This document shows positions 1 to 7,679 of a stretch of DNA of 8,592 nt, piece by piece. Made by a program: the position numbers and the translations under genes. A model generated the notes under the pieces. It searched no databases. It was not told the DNA's origin and was given only the letters and a program-made list of their open reading frames with translations. Position 1 is the first letter of the stretch. Each line of letters begins with the position of its first letter. Source of the DNA: Gemmatimonadales bacterium (GTDB lineage: Bacteria; Gemmatimonadota; Gemmatimonadetes; Gemmatimonadales; GWC2-71-9); contig JAICPP010000140.1 in assembly GCA_025929805.1 (NCBI GenBank), positions 1 to 8,592 on the forward strand, read 5' to 3'.

Positions 1-347
1 GCCCGGTGGTTGGCCATCTCCCAGATGGCGTCGACGATGATGTCCCCTCGGCTGGCACGGTAGATCCAGGACCGGTCATAGGGGAGCTGTTCATAAAGAT
101 CCCGCAGTCCGGCCCGCGACATCGCCCGCCGCATGGGGTCGAGCTCGTCGGGCAAGATATAAAAATCGAAGTCCTTGGTATTGCGAAGCCATCCCGTGTA
201 ACAGGCCGTGGCAAACGCTCCGCCAAACGCAAACCGTACGCCCAGCGCGCGAGCTTCATGGATAACTCGCCGATACACATCCCACTGCTCATCGGGGATT
301 TGCTCCCAATCCGGCTGAACCGGAATGGTTGAACGGACTGGGCTCAT
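1..347 (-). CDS. Nucleotidyltransferase-fold protein, C-terminus beyond the left edge
   Basis: Reading leftward from the ATG at 347, an open frame runs 115 codons to the window edge without a stop. It looks like a DNA polymerase beta-type nucleotidyltransferase fold. It has a Gly-Gly pair (G42-G43 in FAFGGAF), then TKDFDFYI with D59 and D61 in the D-x-D position, then a third acidic residue D106 in IIVDAIW. These match the usual glycine motif and three metal-binding carboxylates of the superfamily. Between them sits a helical stretch with DQLPYDR-like character (EQLPYDRSWIYRA). The substrate cannot be told: family members include antibiotic adenylyltransferases, antitoxin-type proteins and many of unknown role. 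No strong Shine-Dalgarno lies before the ATG (AACCAGA), so the start is less certain than the frame. The protein reads in the same direction as the receptor gene, but 231 bp and a hairpin separate them, so it probably has its own promoter. Confidence 0.72.
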   Translation of the reverse strand, partial: MSPVRSTIPVQPDWEQIPDEQWDVYRRVIHEARALGVRFAFGGAFATACYTGWLRNTKDFDFYILPDELDPMRRAMSRAGLRDLYEQLPYDRSWIYRASRGDIIVDAIWEMANHR

Positions 348-379
348 TCTGGTTGATAGTTGTGATCGAGTGTCGCGGA

Positions 380-395
380 TGTGATCAGAGTCACG
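380..395. promoter_or_regulatory. Possible CRP/FNR-family binding site
   Basis: The sequence TGTGATCAGAGTCACG matches the CRP consensus half-sites TGTGA-N6-TCACA at nine of ten positions. A further copy of TGTGATC lies 19 bp away at 361-367. The palindrome is centred about 40 bp upstream of the nucleotidyltransferase ATG at 347, a plausible place for a regulator, although a start that close would imply a short leader. No CRP-family regulator is encoded in the window, so the assignment rests on the motif alone. A chance match is possible. Confidence 0.25.
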
Positions 396-527
396 GCTCG
401 CGGCGAAGGAAACGAAGCCAGGACTGCGCTGAGCTGCGTGCGACGAGTGTCGAAAGGTCCTGGCGGAAAGAACGAAGGAGCGGTGCAGGAAAGTTGGGGG
501 CGATCGATTGTGGTCCGGTTCCCCGGT

Positions 528-559
528 GGGCGATCTCGCAAGCTGAAGCGAGGTCGCCC
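528..559 (-). terminator. Hairpin after the receptor stop codon, possible terminator
   Basis: The arms 528-539 and 548-559 can form a 12-bp stem with one mismatch around an 8-nt loop. On the receptor transcript the arms read GGGCGACCTCGC and GCGAGATCGCCC. The hairpin begins 20 nt past the receptor stop codon, where a terminator or 3'-end-stabilising structure would sit. There is no run of U residues after it, so it is not a standard intrinsic terminator. It could instead act with Rho or as a 3' stability element. Confidence 0.4.
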
Positions 560-578
560 AGCCGGTTCGCCGGTCCGG

Positions 579-3500
579 TCAGAAGAGATAGCGCAGTCCT
601 GCCTGGAACTGCCGAGGCTCACCCAGGCCGCTGCGGATGGTTCCGTCGAAGTTGAGGAACGTCCCTCCCGAGGACGGGTCCTTGAAGTTGTCGGCGTTGG
701 TCACGTTGAACACTTCGAAGATCGCTTCCAGGGTTCCCTGACGTCCGAGGTTGATCGGCTTCGATAGTCGGATATCCCACGAGAAATACGCGTTGTCCCT
801 GCGAATGGTGTTCCGCTGAAGCACGTGACCGTCGGGGCAGATCCGTTGCGAGGGCTGGGTAGCCCGCTCGCCGGTTCCAGTGTTGGAGGGGCCACACACC
901 TCTGATGCCGGCTGAGGAGAGTAGGCGCTCAGTCGGTTATTGAGATACAGGTCACCGGGCAGAATAGCGAGAACCCAGGCATTGAACCGGTGGCGCTGGT
1001 CCCGGTCGCTCCAGTTGTACTCCTTCTCCAGCGAGTCGCCCCGCGCGTACCGGATGGTGAAGGGATCGCGCTCGTTGTCGTCATCGGCCTTGTCGAACGA
1101 GAGCGTATAGTTGAGCTGGAACTGGAGCCGCGACCCGGTGGACCGGCGGAGCTCCGCAGTGATTCCATTGTAGCGGGACCGGGCGGTGCTCTGCACCACC
1201 GTAAGGGGGCTCCCCAGGCCGGGTGCTCCGCCGGGCGCGAAGTCGGTGTCCCAGGGGCCAGCCACGCCATCGCCGAACACCGGGTCGTTGGCGTTGAAGA
1301 ACCGGGTCAGGTGATCGGACCGGGCATGAGTGTAACTGAGCCCGGCCGCGACGCCGGCCCCGATCTCCCGCTCATAACCCACCGTCGCCGTAAAGGTCCT
1401 CGGGTTCTGGAAATCCTTGTCGAACACGAACACGCCCGGCTCGAAGGGACCTCCTGCCGGCGTCGGAAGCAGCTCTCCGTAAGCCGGCGGAGGCCCCAGG
1501 ATTGGCGTGAGCGCGCTGTTGCGGAAGATGGTCTGACCCCGGGAGCCATCGGTGCTCCGGCTGCTCGCCAGGTTCAACCCTGGGATACGAGCGTAATACA
1601 GCCCGGCGTTGGCTCGAAGCACCTGCTTGCCGTCGCCGTTGACATCGTAGGCAATGCCGAGCCGGGGCTGGAACATCGAGTAATCGGAGGGGATGGTGCC
1701 GTCCCCCGGGAATTCAAAACTGCCGGCCGGGGTGACGGAGGTGGTCCCGATCAGTGGCGCGTAGAACAGATCCTCGACCGGGGTGATCAGGCTCGGCTGG
1801 ATCTGCGCTTCCCAGCGGAGCCCGTAGTTGAGGGTCAGGTTTGACCGCGGCTTCCAGCTGTCCTGAAGGAACAGCGCCAGCTCGTGCTGGATGATGGTCT
1901 GGGTTCCCGCTTCGTCCACTGTCCGCCCGCCAATACCCGCCTGCTGAAGGTAGGTCGTCACCGGCCCGGTAATTTCGGTTCCCGCTGGACAGGTCGCGGT
2001 GTTGCTGGTGGTGATCAAGGTCCCGGTGACGATATCCGAGCATTCGACGTACTGGTTGCCGTTGGCCAGATATCCAAAGAAGCCAGGCAGGGAGGTGAAC
2101 GCTATGCGGCCATTGCCAAACCCGCGGAACGTCTGGCTCACCCCGGTACGGTTCCACTCCGCGCCGAACTTGAATAGATGACTACCGCTCACGACGGAGA
2201 CGTTGTCGAGCAGCTGCAGCCGGTAATCATACGCGTCAACCGGAATGAAGTAAGGCATACCGAATCGGTACCCGTTGAAGCCGGTGGCATTGAGGAATCC
2301 GATATCGGTGTCGGGGAAGGGCCGCCCCGTGGCGGGATTGATGGGGCCCTCGTAGGGACGGGGCCGTTCTTCCCTGGCCCACTGGAACCGAAATTCGTTG
2401 GACAGCGACGAAGAGAATAACGAAATCAGACTCCCGTTCACCGCGTGAGAGAAGTCACGCTCCAGGGCGTTAGCGCTCCGGGCCCAGAAATCCACGTCGA
2501 AGGTGCCGTTCTCCTGCCGCGAGTTGGTGTAATTGTACTTGAGCGACGCGTTGTGCTGCTGACTCAGCTTGAAGTCGAGCTTGGCCAGAAGCGCGTTCGC
2601 GTCGTTGGTGCGGCTGATCGGCCCGAAGTCTTCCCGGAGGGCTCCGCCAAATGCGGTGTCGGTGAACGCGACGAGCGCAGGATCGATCGCGCTCAGCCGA
2701 GCAGTCTGTTTCGTCTCGTTGTACTCCTGCTGGTCGTAGGCCAGAAAGAAGAATGCCTTGTCCCGAGCCAATGGCCCGCCCAGGGTGGCGCCAAACTGGT
2801 GCTGGGCGAAGTCCGGGGTAAAGCCGCTGCTAGTACCGCCTGGGAAGCTGTGACTGAAGTCGGCCGAGAGTGCGTCGTACTTGCCGAAATAGTGCGCTGA
2901 ACCGTGGAACTCGTTGGTTCCCGACTTGGTGATGATGTTGACGAAGCCGCCGCCGGAGCGGCCGAACTCCGCGTTGGCCCCATCCGACACCACGACGAAG
3001 TCCTGCACGGCATCCAGATTGAAGGTGAAGGCCGGCCGCTGGCCGCCGCGCTGCTCACCGAAAAATGGGTTGTTGAAGTCGGCACCATCCACCGAAACGT
3101 TGTTGTGAATGCCGCGCTGGCCGCCGATACTCATCTCGTCGCCATCGGGACCCTGCACGATGGCAACGTTGGGTGTCAGCGTCGTGTAGTTGAAGATGTT
3201 TCTGCCGTTGTTGGGCAGTCCCTGAACTGCTTCCGCTCCCAGCCGGGTGGCCGATTCCGACCGGGTGACGTCCACCACCGGTTCCGCTGACACGGTGAGC
3301 TCCTCGAGCTGAACCACCTGCGGCGCCAGAGCGAAGTTTATTTCGACCGTCTCACCCAAGCGGACCGCAACGCTGTCCCGGCGGTCCTCCTGGAATCCCA
3401 CTGCTCGCGCCATCACATCGTAATCGCCGACCCGGAGCAGGGTCGCCACAAACACACCACTCGCATTGGTAGTCAGCGTTCGTTGGGCATTGGTTGCGAG

Positions 3501-3674
3501 GTGGCGGAGCGACAGCGAGGCATTGTCGAGTGGCCGTCCGGTGGAGTCGGTCACCGTACCTCTGATGACTCCGGTGGTAGCCTGTGCCTGAGCGTGTAGC
3601 AGCGCGGGTGCCACGATGAACCAGGAAGCCAGCAGGAGCTGCGAGAGGGGACCAGGTCCACGAAACAGAGTCAT
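579..3674 (-). CDS. TonB-dependent outer-membrane receptor, Oar-like
   Basis: This 1031-residue protein is predicted to be an energised outer-membrane channel. Residues 1 to about 30 are a signal peptide (hydrophobic LLLASWFIVAPALL, then AQA). Residues 35-118 form a carboxypeptidase-regulatory-like beta-sandwich (VIRGTVTDSTGRPLDNASL). Next come EELTVSA at 124-130, a likely TonB-box region, the plug domain (about 134-250, with NNVSVDGADF and GGGFVNIITKSGTNEFHG), and a long beta-barrel ending in the terminal phenylalanine typical of outer-membrane proteins (LRYLF). The domain order and length match Oar-like receptors of Myxococcota, Acidobacteriota and Gemmatimonadota. These differ from siderophore receptors, and their substrates are mostly unknown. 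It has no secretin/TonB N-terminal signalling domain. The only four cysteines are C545/C562 and C927/C946. AAAGGA lies about 10 nt before the ATG and supports this start. The gene is divergent from the sensor kinase, and no SusD-like partner is present. Confidence 0.93.
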   Translation of the reverse strand: MTLFRGPGPLSQLLLASWFIVAPALLHAQAQATTGVIRGTVTDSTGRPLDNASLSLRHLATNAQRTLTTNASGVFVATLLRVGDYDVMARAVGFQEDRRDSVAVRLGETVEINFALAPQVVQLEELTVSAEPVVDVTRSESATRLGAEAVQGLPNNGRNIFNYTTLTPNVAIVQGPDGDEMSIGGQRGIHNNVSVDGADFNNPFFGEQRGGQRPAFTFNLDAVQDFVVVSDGANAEFGRSGGGFVNIITKSGTNEFHGSAHYFGKYDALSADFSHSFPGGTSSGFTPDFAQHQFGATLGGPLARDKAFFFLAYDQQEYNETKQTARLSAIDPALVAFTDTAFGGALREDFGPISRTNDANALLAKLDFKLSQQHNASLKYNYTNSRQENGTFDVDFWARSANALERDFSHAVNGSLISLFSSSLSNEFRFQWAREERPRPYEGPINPATGRPFPDTDIGFLNATGFNGYRFGMPYFIPVDAYDYRLQLLDNVSVVSGSHLFKFGAEWNRTGVSQTFRGFGNGRIAFTSLPGFFGYLANGNQYVECSDIVTGTLITTSNTATCPAGTEITGPVTTYLQQAGIGGRTVDEAGTQTIIQHELALFLQDSWKPRSNLTLNYGLRWEAQIQPSLITPVEDLFYAPLIGTTSVTPAGSFEFPGDGTIPSDYSMFQPRLGIAYDVNGDGKQVLRANAGLYYARIPGLNLASSRSTDGSRGQTIFRNSALTPILGPPPAYGELLPTPAGGPFEPGVFVFDKDFQNPRTFTATVGYEREIGAGVAAGLSYTHARSDHLTRFFNANDPVFGDGVAGPWDTDFAPGGAPGLGSPLTVVQSTARSRYNGITAELRRSTGSRLQFQLNYTLSFDKADDDNERDPFTIRYARGDSLEKEYNWSDRDQRHRFNAWVLAILPGDLYLNNRLSAYSPQPASEVCGPSNTGTGERATQPSQRICPDGHVLQRNTIRRDNAYFSWDIRLSKPINLGRQGTLEAIFEVFNVTNADNFKDPSSGGTFLNFDGTIRSGLGEPRQFQAGLRYLF

Positions 3675-3740
3675 GGAGCGAAGATCCTTTCGAGTACGCG
3701 AAGGGTCTCGAGAATGACACTCAATGGAAGGGACGGCGAT

Positions 3741-3769
3741 AGCTTAGCCCGCGATCGGCCGGGTCGCAA
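3741..3769 (-). promoter_or_regulatory. Weak candidate promoter for the receptor gene
   Basis: On the minus strand TTGCGA (3769-3764) is followed after 17 nt by TAAGCT (3746-3741). This is a weak -35/-10 pair at the ideal spacing for the housekeeping sigma factor, 67 nt before the receptor start codon. It matches the consensus at four and three of six positions, so it is only a candidate. The 215-bp gap between the two divergent start codons must hold promoters for both genes, but none is strong by eye. Confidence 0.18.
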
Positions 3770-3847
3770 GGATTGACGAGGGGATCAGGCAGTGTGGGGT
3801 CTGTCACAGACATATCCTCACGGTACATTGGACCTTATCCCATCCGC

Positions 3848-3863
3848 CCGCCACCTTTGGCGG
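3848..3863 (+). other. Small hairpin in the kinase leader
   Basis: CCGCCA (3848-3853) and TGGCGG (3858-3863) are perfect inverted copies around a 4-nt loop, ending 26 nt before the kinase ATG. The copy GGCGGA recurs at 3867-3872, so two alternative pairings with TCCGCC at 3843-3848 are possible. It may only stabilise the leader. It is too short to call a riboswitch or attenuator. Confidence 0.25.
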
Positions 3864-3889
3864 ACCGGCGGATTCCCGGGAGCACAGGC

Positions 3890-6403
3890 ATGACAGAGAG
3901 CGGGGCAGTGCGCCGCGTAACCCCAGCCCGACTTCTCGCGCGCGTGTCGGCGCGGCGGGAGGATTGGGCCCGCATTGGGCAGAGCGTCCGTGGCCCCCTG
4001 GCAACTCTGGCTGTGGCCATTCTGTTCGATCAGATGGCCCGAAACGATTTCCCGATCTCGCACCCGTTCCCGATCCTCCTCCTTACGGTCGCTTACTCCA
4101 CTTATAGTGGCGGACTCCGCCCCGGTCTGGTCAGCGGAGTGCTCACCCTCCTGTATGCCATTCACTTCCTGGCCGAGCCCGGCTCCGTCTTCCACTATGA
4201 AGCGGCGAACGCCATATCCCTCGCGGGACTGGTCATCGTGGTCCCGCTCACCGTCCTGCTTGTCGTGCGACTCAAAGAGGCCGCCGAGCGGGGCATGGTG
4301 GTTGAGCTCTCCCGAACCGAAGCAGAGCGGCTGGACCGGCGGCTGGCGTTCTTCGCCGAAGCCAACGTGCTGCTGGCGGCGTCGGTCGACTATGAGGCAA
4401 CCCTTCGCAATCTGACGCGTCTGATCGTCCCAACCTTGGCGGACTGGTGTGCCGTTCACGTCGCCAGTGAGCAAGGGACACTTCGTTTCGTTGCCGGGGC
4501 ACATCGTGATCCCAGCAAGGACCTGCTGGTCCGTGCGCTGTGTGAGTATGGATCCCAGCAGCCACCGTTCGGGGCTCCGGTCCAGCGAGGCGACTATGGT
4601 CCGGTCACCGAGGAAATGCTGCAGACCGCTGCGGAAGATTCCGAGCACCTCAAGCTATTTCGAGCCTTGGCAGCGGGGACTTTCCTACGGGTGCCGCTGT
4701 TGGCGAGGGACCAGTCGGTCGGCACCATCACCCTGGCCGTCGGCCCCGAGTCCGGCCGGAAATACGGGCCCGACGATCTGGCATTCGCCGAAGAGCTCGC
4801 CAGCCGGGCTGCCCTCACGGTTGACAATGCCCGGCTGTACCACGCCGCGCAGGAAGCCGACGAGCGCTACGGCATGCTGTTCGGGAGTAATCCCCAGCCG
4901 ATGTGGGTCTTCGACGTCGACACGCTGGCGTTTCTCGAGGTGAACGAGGCGGCCACCCGGCATTACGGCTACAGTCGAGACGAGTTTCTGTCCATGACCA
5001 TTCTCGATATCATGCCGCCGGAGGACGCGCCCGGTCTGCGTCACGGCCTGGAGCGCACCGGCACTCACCGGGGCGACGTCGCGCTGATCCAGCACCAGCG
5101 AAAGGATGGCACCATCCTCGACATGGAACTGGTTTCGCACGAGATGGAGCTCGACGGCCGCCGCGCCCGTCTGGTACTCGCTACCGACATCAGCGAACGC
5201 ACCAGGACTCGAGCCGCGTTGCATCAAAGTGAGGAGCAGCTTCGTCAGGCTCAACGAATGGATGCCGCCGGCCGTCTGGCTGGTGGCGTGGCGCACGATT
5301 TCAACAACCTGCTCACCACTATTCGCGGGTTCAGCGAGCTGCTGCTGCGCGACATTCCCGAGGATGACCGGAGGCGCAAAGACGCCGAACAGATTCGGAA
5401 AGCCGCGGACCGGGGCGCCGTCCTCACTCGGCAGCTACTGAGCTTTGGGCGTCAGGAAACGCTGGTGCCCCGGCCGCTCGAGCTGAACGGCGTAGTCCGC
5501 AATATGGAAGGGCTCATCCAGCGATTGATTGGCGCCGACATCCGGCTGATCACCGAGCTCCGTCCCGGACTGGAAGAAGTGCGAATGGACCCAGCGCAAC
5601 TAGAGCAAATTCTGGTCAACCTGGTCCTCAACGCCCGCGACGCCATGCCCGCGGGTGGAACGCTTACCATCGAGACCGGCGAGCGACAGATCAGCGGGGC
5701 TAGTCGTGCAAGATCAGTAAGGCCGGGCCGGTACCTCGTACTTGCGGTAAGCGATTCCGGCAGCGGTATGGACAGCGAGACGCTTTCGAACGTCTTCGAT
5801 CCATTCTTTACGGCGCAGGCAGCCGGGAGCCGATCCGGACTCGGCCTTTCCATCGTTTATGGGATCGTTAAGCACATCGGTGGTGTGGTGCGAGTTTCCA
5901 GCGAGCCTGGAACCGGTACTACGGTTAAGGTCTTCCTTCCCCGATCGGAGGGCGAACAGCGGAGCACTGCCGAGACGCCGGTCTCATACCAGGGAGACGA
6001 GACGGTGCTGCTGGTAGAAGACGAGGACGGGGTCCGTGAGTTGATGTGGAAGATCCTGACCGAGCATGGCTATACCGTGCTCGAGGCTCGCCACGGCCGG
6101 GACGCCCTGACGGTCGCTGCAGGCTACGAGCATCCAATCCAGCTTCTGTTGACTGATGTTGTCATGCCCGAGATGGGTGCCGGCCAACTGACCGATCAGC
6201 TGCTGGCCCAACGGCCCGATATGAAGGTCCTGTTCGTCTCAGGTTATACCAATGATGAGGTGGTCCGCCGGGGAGTCAGCCGGAAGAACACTGCGTTTAT
6301 CCAGAAACCGTTCTCGGCGGGGGAGTTGATGGGGAAGGTGCGGGAGGTACTTGACGGGAGTGAGAAAGGACCGTCTATCGCACCCGCGCCTGGAGACTCC
6401 TGA
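3890..6403 (+). CDS. Membrane-bound hybrid sensor histidine kinase (4 TM, GAF, PAS, HisKA, HATPase, REC)
   Basis: This 837-residue protein is predicted to sense a signal, autophosphorylate on histidine and pass the phosphate to its own receiver. Four hydrophobic helices (about 35-48, 59-71, 76-96, 107-128) resemble the KdpD-like DUF4118 membrane domain. They are followed by a GAF domain (about 155-316) and a PAS domain (about 327-436). In the dimerisation domain the H-box AGGVAHDFNNLL carries the phosphorylated H469. The ATPase domain shows N581 in NLVLNARDAM, DSGSGM from D622, FDPFF at 636-640 and GLGLS near 650. A C-terminal receiver (about 705-820) has an acidic EDED patch at 710-713, phosphoacceptor D756 in LLLTDVVMP, S784 and K806, so all key residues are present. 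The frame extends upstream to a TTG at 3773, but the extra 39 residues look non-coding. GGGAG 7 nt before the ATG at 3890 supports this start. No DNA-binding response regulator lies nearby, so its output partner is unknown. Confidence 0.93.
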   Translation: MTESGAVRRVTPARLLARVSARREDWARIGQSVRGPLATLAVAILFDQMARNDFPISHPFPILLLTVAYSTYSGGLRPGLVSGVLTLLYAIHFLAEPGSVFHYEAANAISLAGLVIVVPLTVLLVVRLKEAAERGMVVELSRTEAERLDRRLAFFAEANVLLAASVDYEATLRNLTRLIVPTLADWCAVHVASEQGTLRFVAGAHRDPSKDLLVRALCEYGSQQPPFGAPVQRGDYGPVTEEMLQTAAEDSEHLKLFRALAAGTFLRVPLLARDQSVGTITLAVGPESGRKYGPDDLAFAEELASRAALTVDNARLYHAAQEADERYGMLFGSNPQPMWVFDVDTLAFLEVNEAATRHYGYSRDEFLSMTILDIMPPEDAPGLRHGLERTGTHRGDVALIQHQRKDGTILDMELVSHEMELDGRRARLVLATDISERTRTRAALHQSEEQLRQAQRMDAAGRLAGGVAHDFNNLLTTIRGFSELLLRDIPEDDRRRKDAEQIRKAADRGAVLTRQLLSFGRQETLVPRPLELNGVVRNMEGLIQRLIGADIRLITELRPGLEEVRMDPAQLEQILVNLVLNARDAMPAGGTLTIETGERQISGASRARSVRPGRYLVLAVSDSGSGMDSETLSNVFDPFFTAQAAGSRSGLGLSIVYGIVKHIGGVVRVSSEPGTGTTVKVFLPRSEGEQRSTAETPVSYQGDETVLLVEDEDGVRELMWKILTEHGYTVLEARHGRDALTVAAGYEHPIQLLLTDVVMPEMGAGQLTDQLLAQRPDMKVLFVSGYTNDEVVRRGVSRKNTAFIQKPFSAGELMGKVREVLDGSEKGPSIAPAPGDS

Positions 6404-7679
6404 GGACCTCGGGACTGGGCTCGCCCCGCAGATAAAGCATGACGTCCCCGATGGACCAGCGGAGGCTCCCGGCTGGGCTGCTGGGCGCCTGATCCCCTAC
6501 CATCCGTTGCTGGTCGAGTAGAATCAGACGACCCCGCGTATCCAGATATACCACCCGGACCACGGGCCGATTGGAACTGCTGCCCGGAATCAACTGGGCT
6601 CGAGTCAGCCCGATCAGCTCCGGCGTCATGCCTTCGATGACGTGCACCGGCCCGCCCAGGTGCTTGACTGCCTCGTCCAGGCCAATACGTAGATAGATCT
6701 GCGCCCTCTGCTCGAGCGTCAGCGGTCGAGGCGCAGCGTCCGCCGGTGCCGCAACGTCGGGTCGGGTGGCGGGCGGCAAGGCGGCCGTGGCCGCGTTAGC
6801 TCGCTCCCGCCGCCGCTGCCGATCCAACTCCTCCAATGCGGCCGCCGCCGCTCGGCGGGTGGCGAGTAGGTCTGCCTCGCTCGGCTGCTCGGCGTTGGCA
6901 TCTCGGGCGGCCTCTGTGGTTGTGGTGTCACGGGCCGCTTCAGCCGCGAGGCCGACCGGCTGGCTGACGCTGTCGGTGGCGTAGGTGTCAGCGGCCAGCT
7001 GCTGAGCTCCTTCGGGGACCGAATCCAGAGCGGCGGCCGGCACGCTGTCAGCTAACCGCTGCCCTACGGACGGTTCCCCCGTGTCAGCGGCAGGTTCCTC
7101 GACCACTTGTGCCGCTCTGGCTTCGGCCCGCTGAACTGGCGACCGGGCCACGGGCCGAGCTGCCTTGTTTCGGGTAGCCAGTGTGGATTCCGGTCTCCGG
7201 GTCTCCTCCGGGCTGACCACAGTGGGTGGCACCGCGGGGGTAGCCGAGGTCAGGTCCCGCTCGGAGAGAACCGGATGACTGGGACGGAGCACGTTGCCGG
7301 CCAGCTTGGTGCCGGTTACGACGATCAGGATGGCAGCCGCCCAACGCAGACCCCGCATCCACCGCTTGCGCCGACTATTGGCATCGATGGGGTCGGGGAC
7401 CAGCAGCACGGGAGGCTCATCCCAGACCTCGGGCTCGCGGGTAGGACGGAATGGAGGCGGGCTGCGAGGCGGCTCGGCCTGACGGCGGACAGGGCCGGCA
7501 GCCGGCACCTCCATGGCTCCCACCAACCGATCCGCCTCGGCCAGAACCTGCTTCACCTCTTGAAGCCGGGAGCCGCAGGCCACACAGCTGCCCAGGTGCT
7601 TCTGGACCTCGCGTACTTCCGCGAGATCCAGCTCACCATCCAGCAGAGCGTGCAGCGTCCCTTCGTCAAGATGCGACAT
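6375..7679 (-). CDS. Zinc-finger anti-sigma factor with long periplasmic region
   Basis: This 434-residue single-pass membrane protein is predicted to hold the neighbouring ECF sigma factor inactive. Residues 1-55 are a zinc-binding anti-sigma domain with the H-x3-C-x2-C signature at H28, C32 and C35 (HLGSCVAC). A proline-rich linker follows, then RRKRWMRGLR and a single membrane helix at about 112-131. The positive residues before the helix place the N-terminus in the cytoplasm. Residues 132-318 are low in complexity and rich in Ala, Pro, Glu and Thr, with a charged helical stretch near 275-297 that may form a coiled coil. Residues 319-434 look folded (EAVKHLGGPVHVIEGM, VVRVVYLDTRGRLILLD) and are of no family I recognise. 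The ATG at 7679 has GAGG 5 nt upstream and overlaps the sigma gene by 14 bp, which suggests translational coupling. Its 3' end overlaps the kinase gene by 29 bp on the other strand. It lacks recognisable FecR features and is much longer than minimal anti-sigma proteins. Confidence 0.88.
   Translation of the reverse strand: MSHLDEGTLHALLDGELDLAEVREVQKHLGSCVACGSRLQEVKQVLAEADRLVGAMEVPAAGPVRRQAEPPRSPPPFRPTREPEVWDEPPVLLVPDPIDANSRRKRWMRGLRWAAAILIVVTGTKLAGNVLRPSHPVLSERDLTSATPAVPPTVVSPEETRRPESTLATRNKAARPVARSPVQRAEARAAQVVEEPAADTGEPSVGQRLADSVPAAALDSVPEGAQQLAADTYATDSVSQPVGLAAEAARDTTTTEAARDANAEQPSEADLLATRRAAAAALEELDRQRRRERANAATAALPPATRPDVAAPADAAPRPLTLEQRAQIYLRIGLDEAVKHLGGPVHVIEGMTPELIGLTRAQLIPGSSSNRPVVRVVYLDTRGRLILLDQQRMVGDQAPSSPAGSLRWSIGDVMLYLRGEPSPEVLRSLQARVR

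Noticed and set aside
1637..1660. Calcium-binding loop (DVNGDGK) in the receptor suggesting a dockerin or EF-hand
   Set aside because: A similar turn occurs in this part of the barrel in related receptors, and no second loop or EF-hand helices surround it.
990..1844. 284-codon plus-strand open frame inside the receptor gene
   Set aside because: It is antisense to a clearly real receptor domain, has no recognisable motif, and arises from GC-rich codon bias.
3801..3829. CTGTCA-N17-TACATT as a kinase promoter
   Set aside because: The spacing is right, but each element matches only four of six consensus bases. Such matches are common by chance in a 200-bp region.
3773..3889. Upstream TTG-start extension of the kinase
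   Set aside because: The 39 extra residues show no domain or signal features, and the ATG at 3890 has a well-spaced GGGAG ribosome-binding site.
3818..4648. 276-codon minus-strand open frame over the kinase start
   Set aside because: It lies opposite the membrane and GAF domains of the kinase, with no family-like motif. It is a shadow frame.
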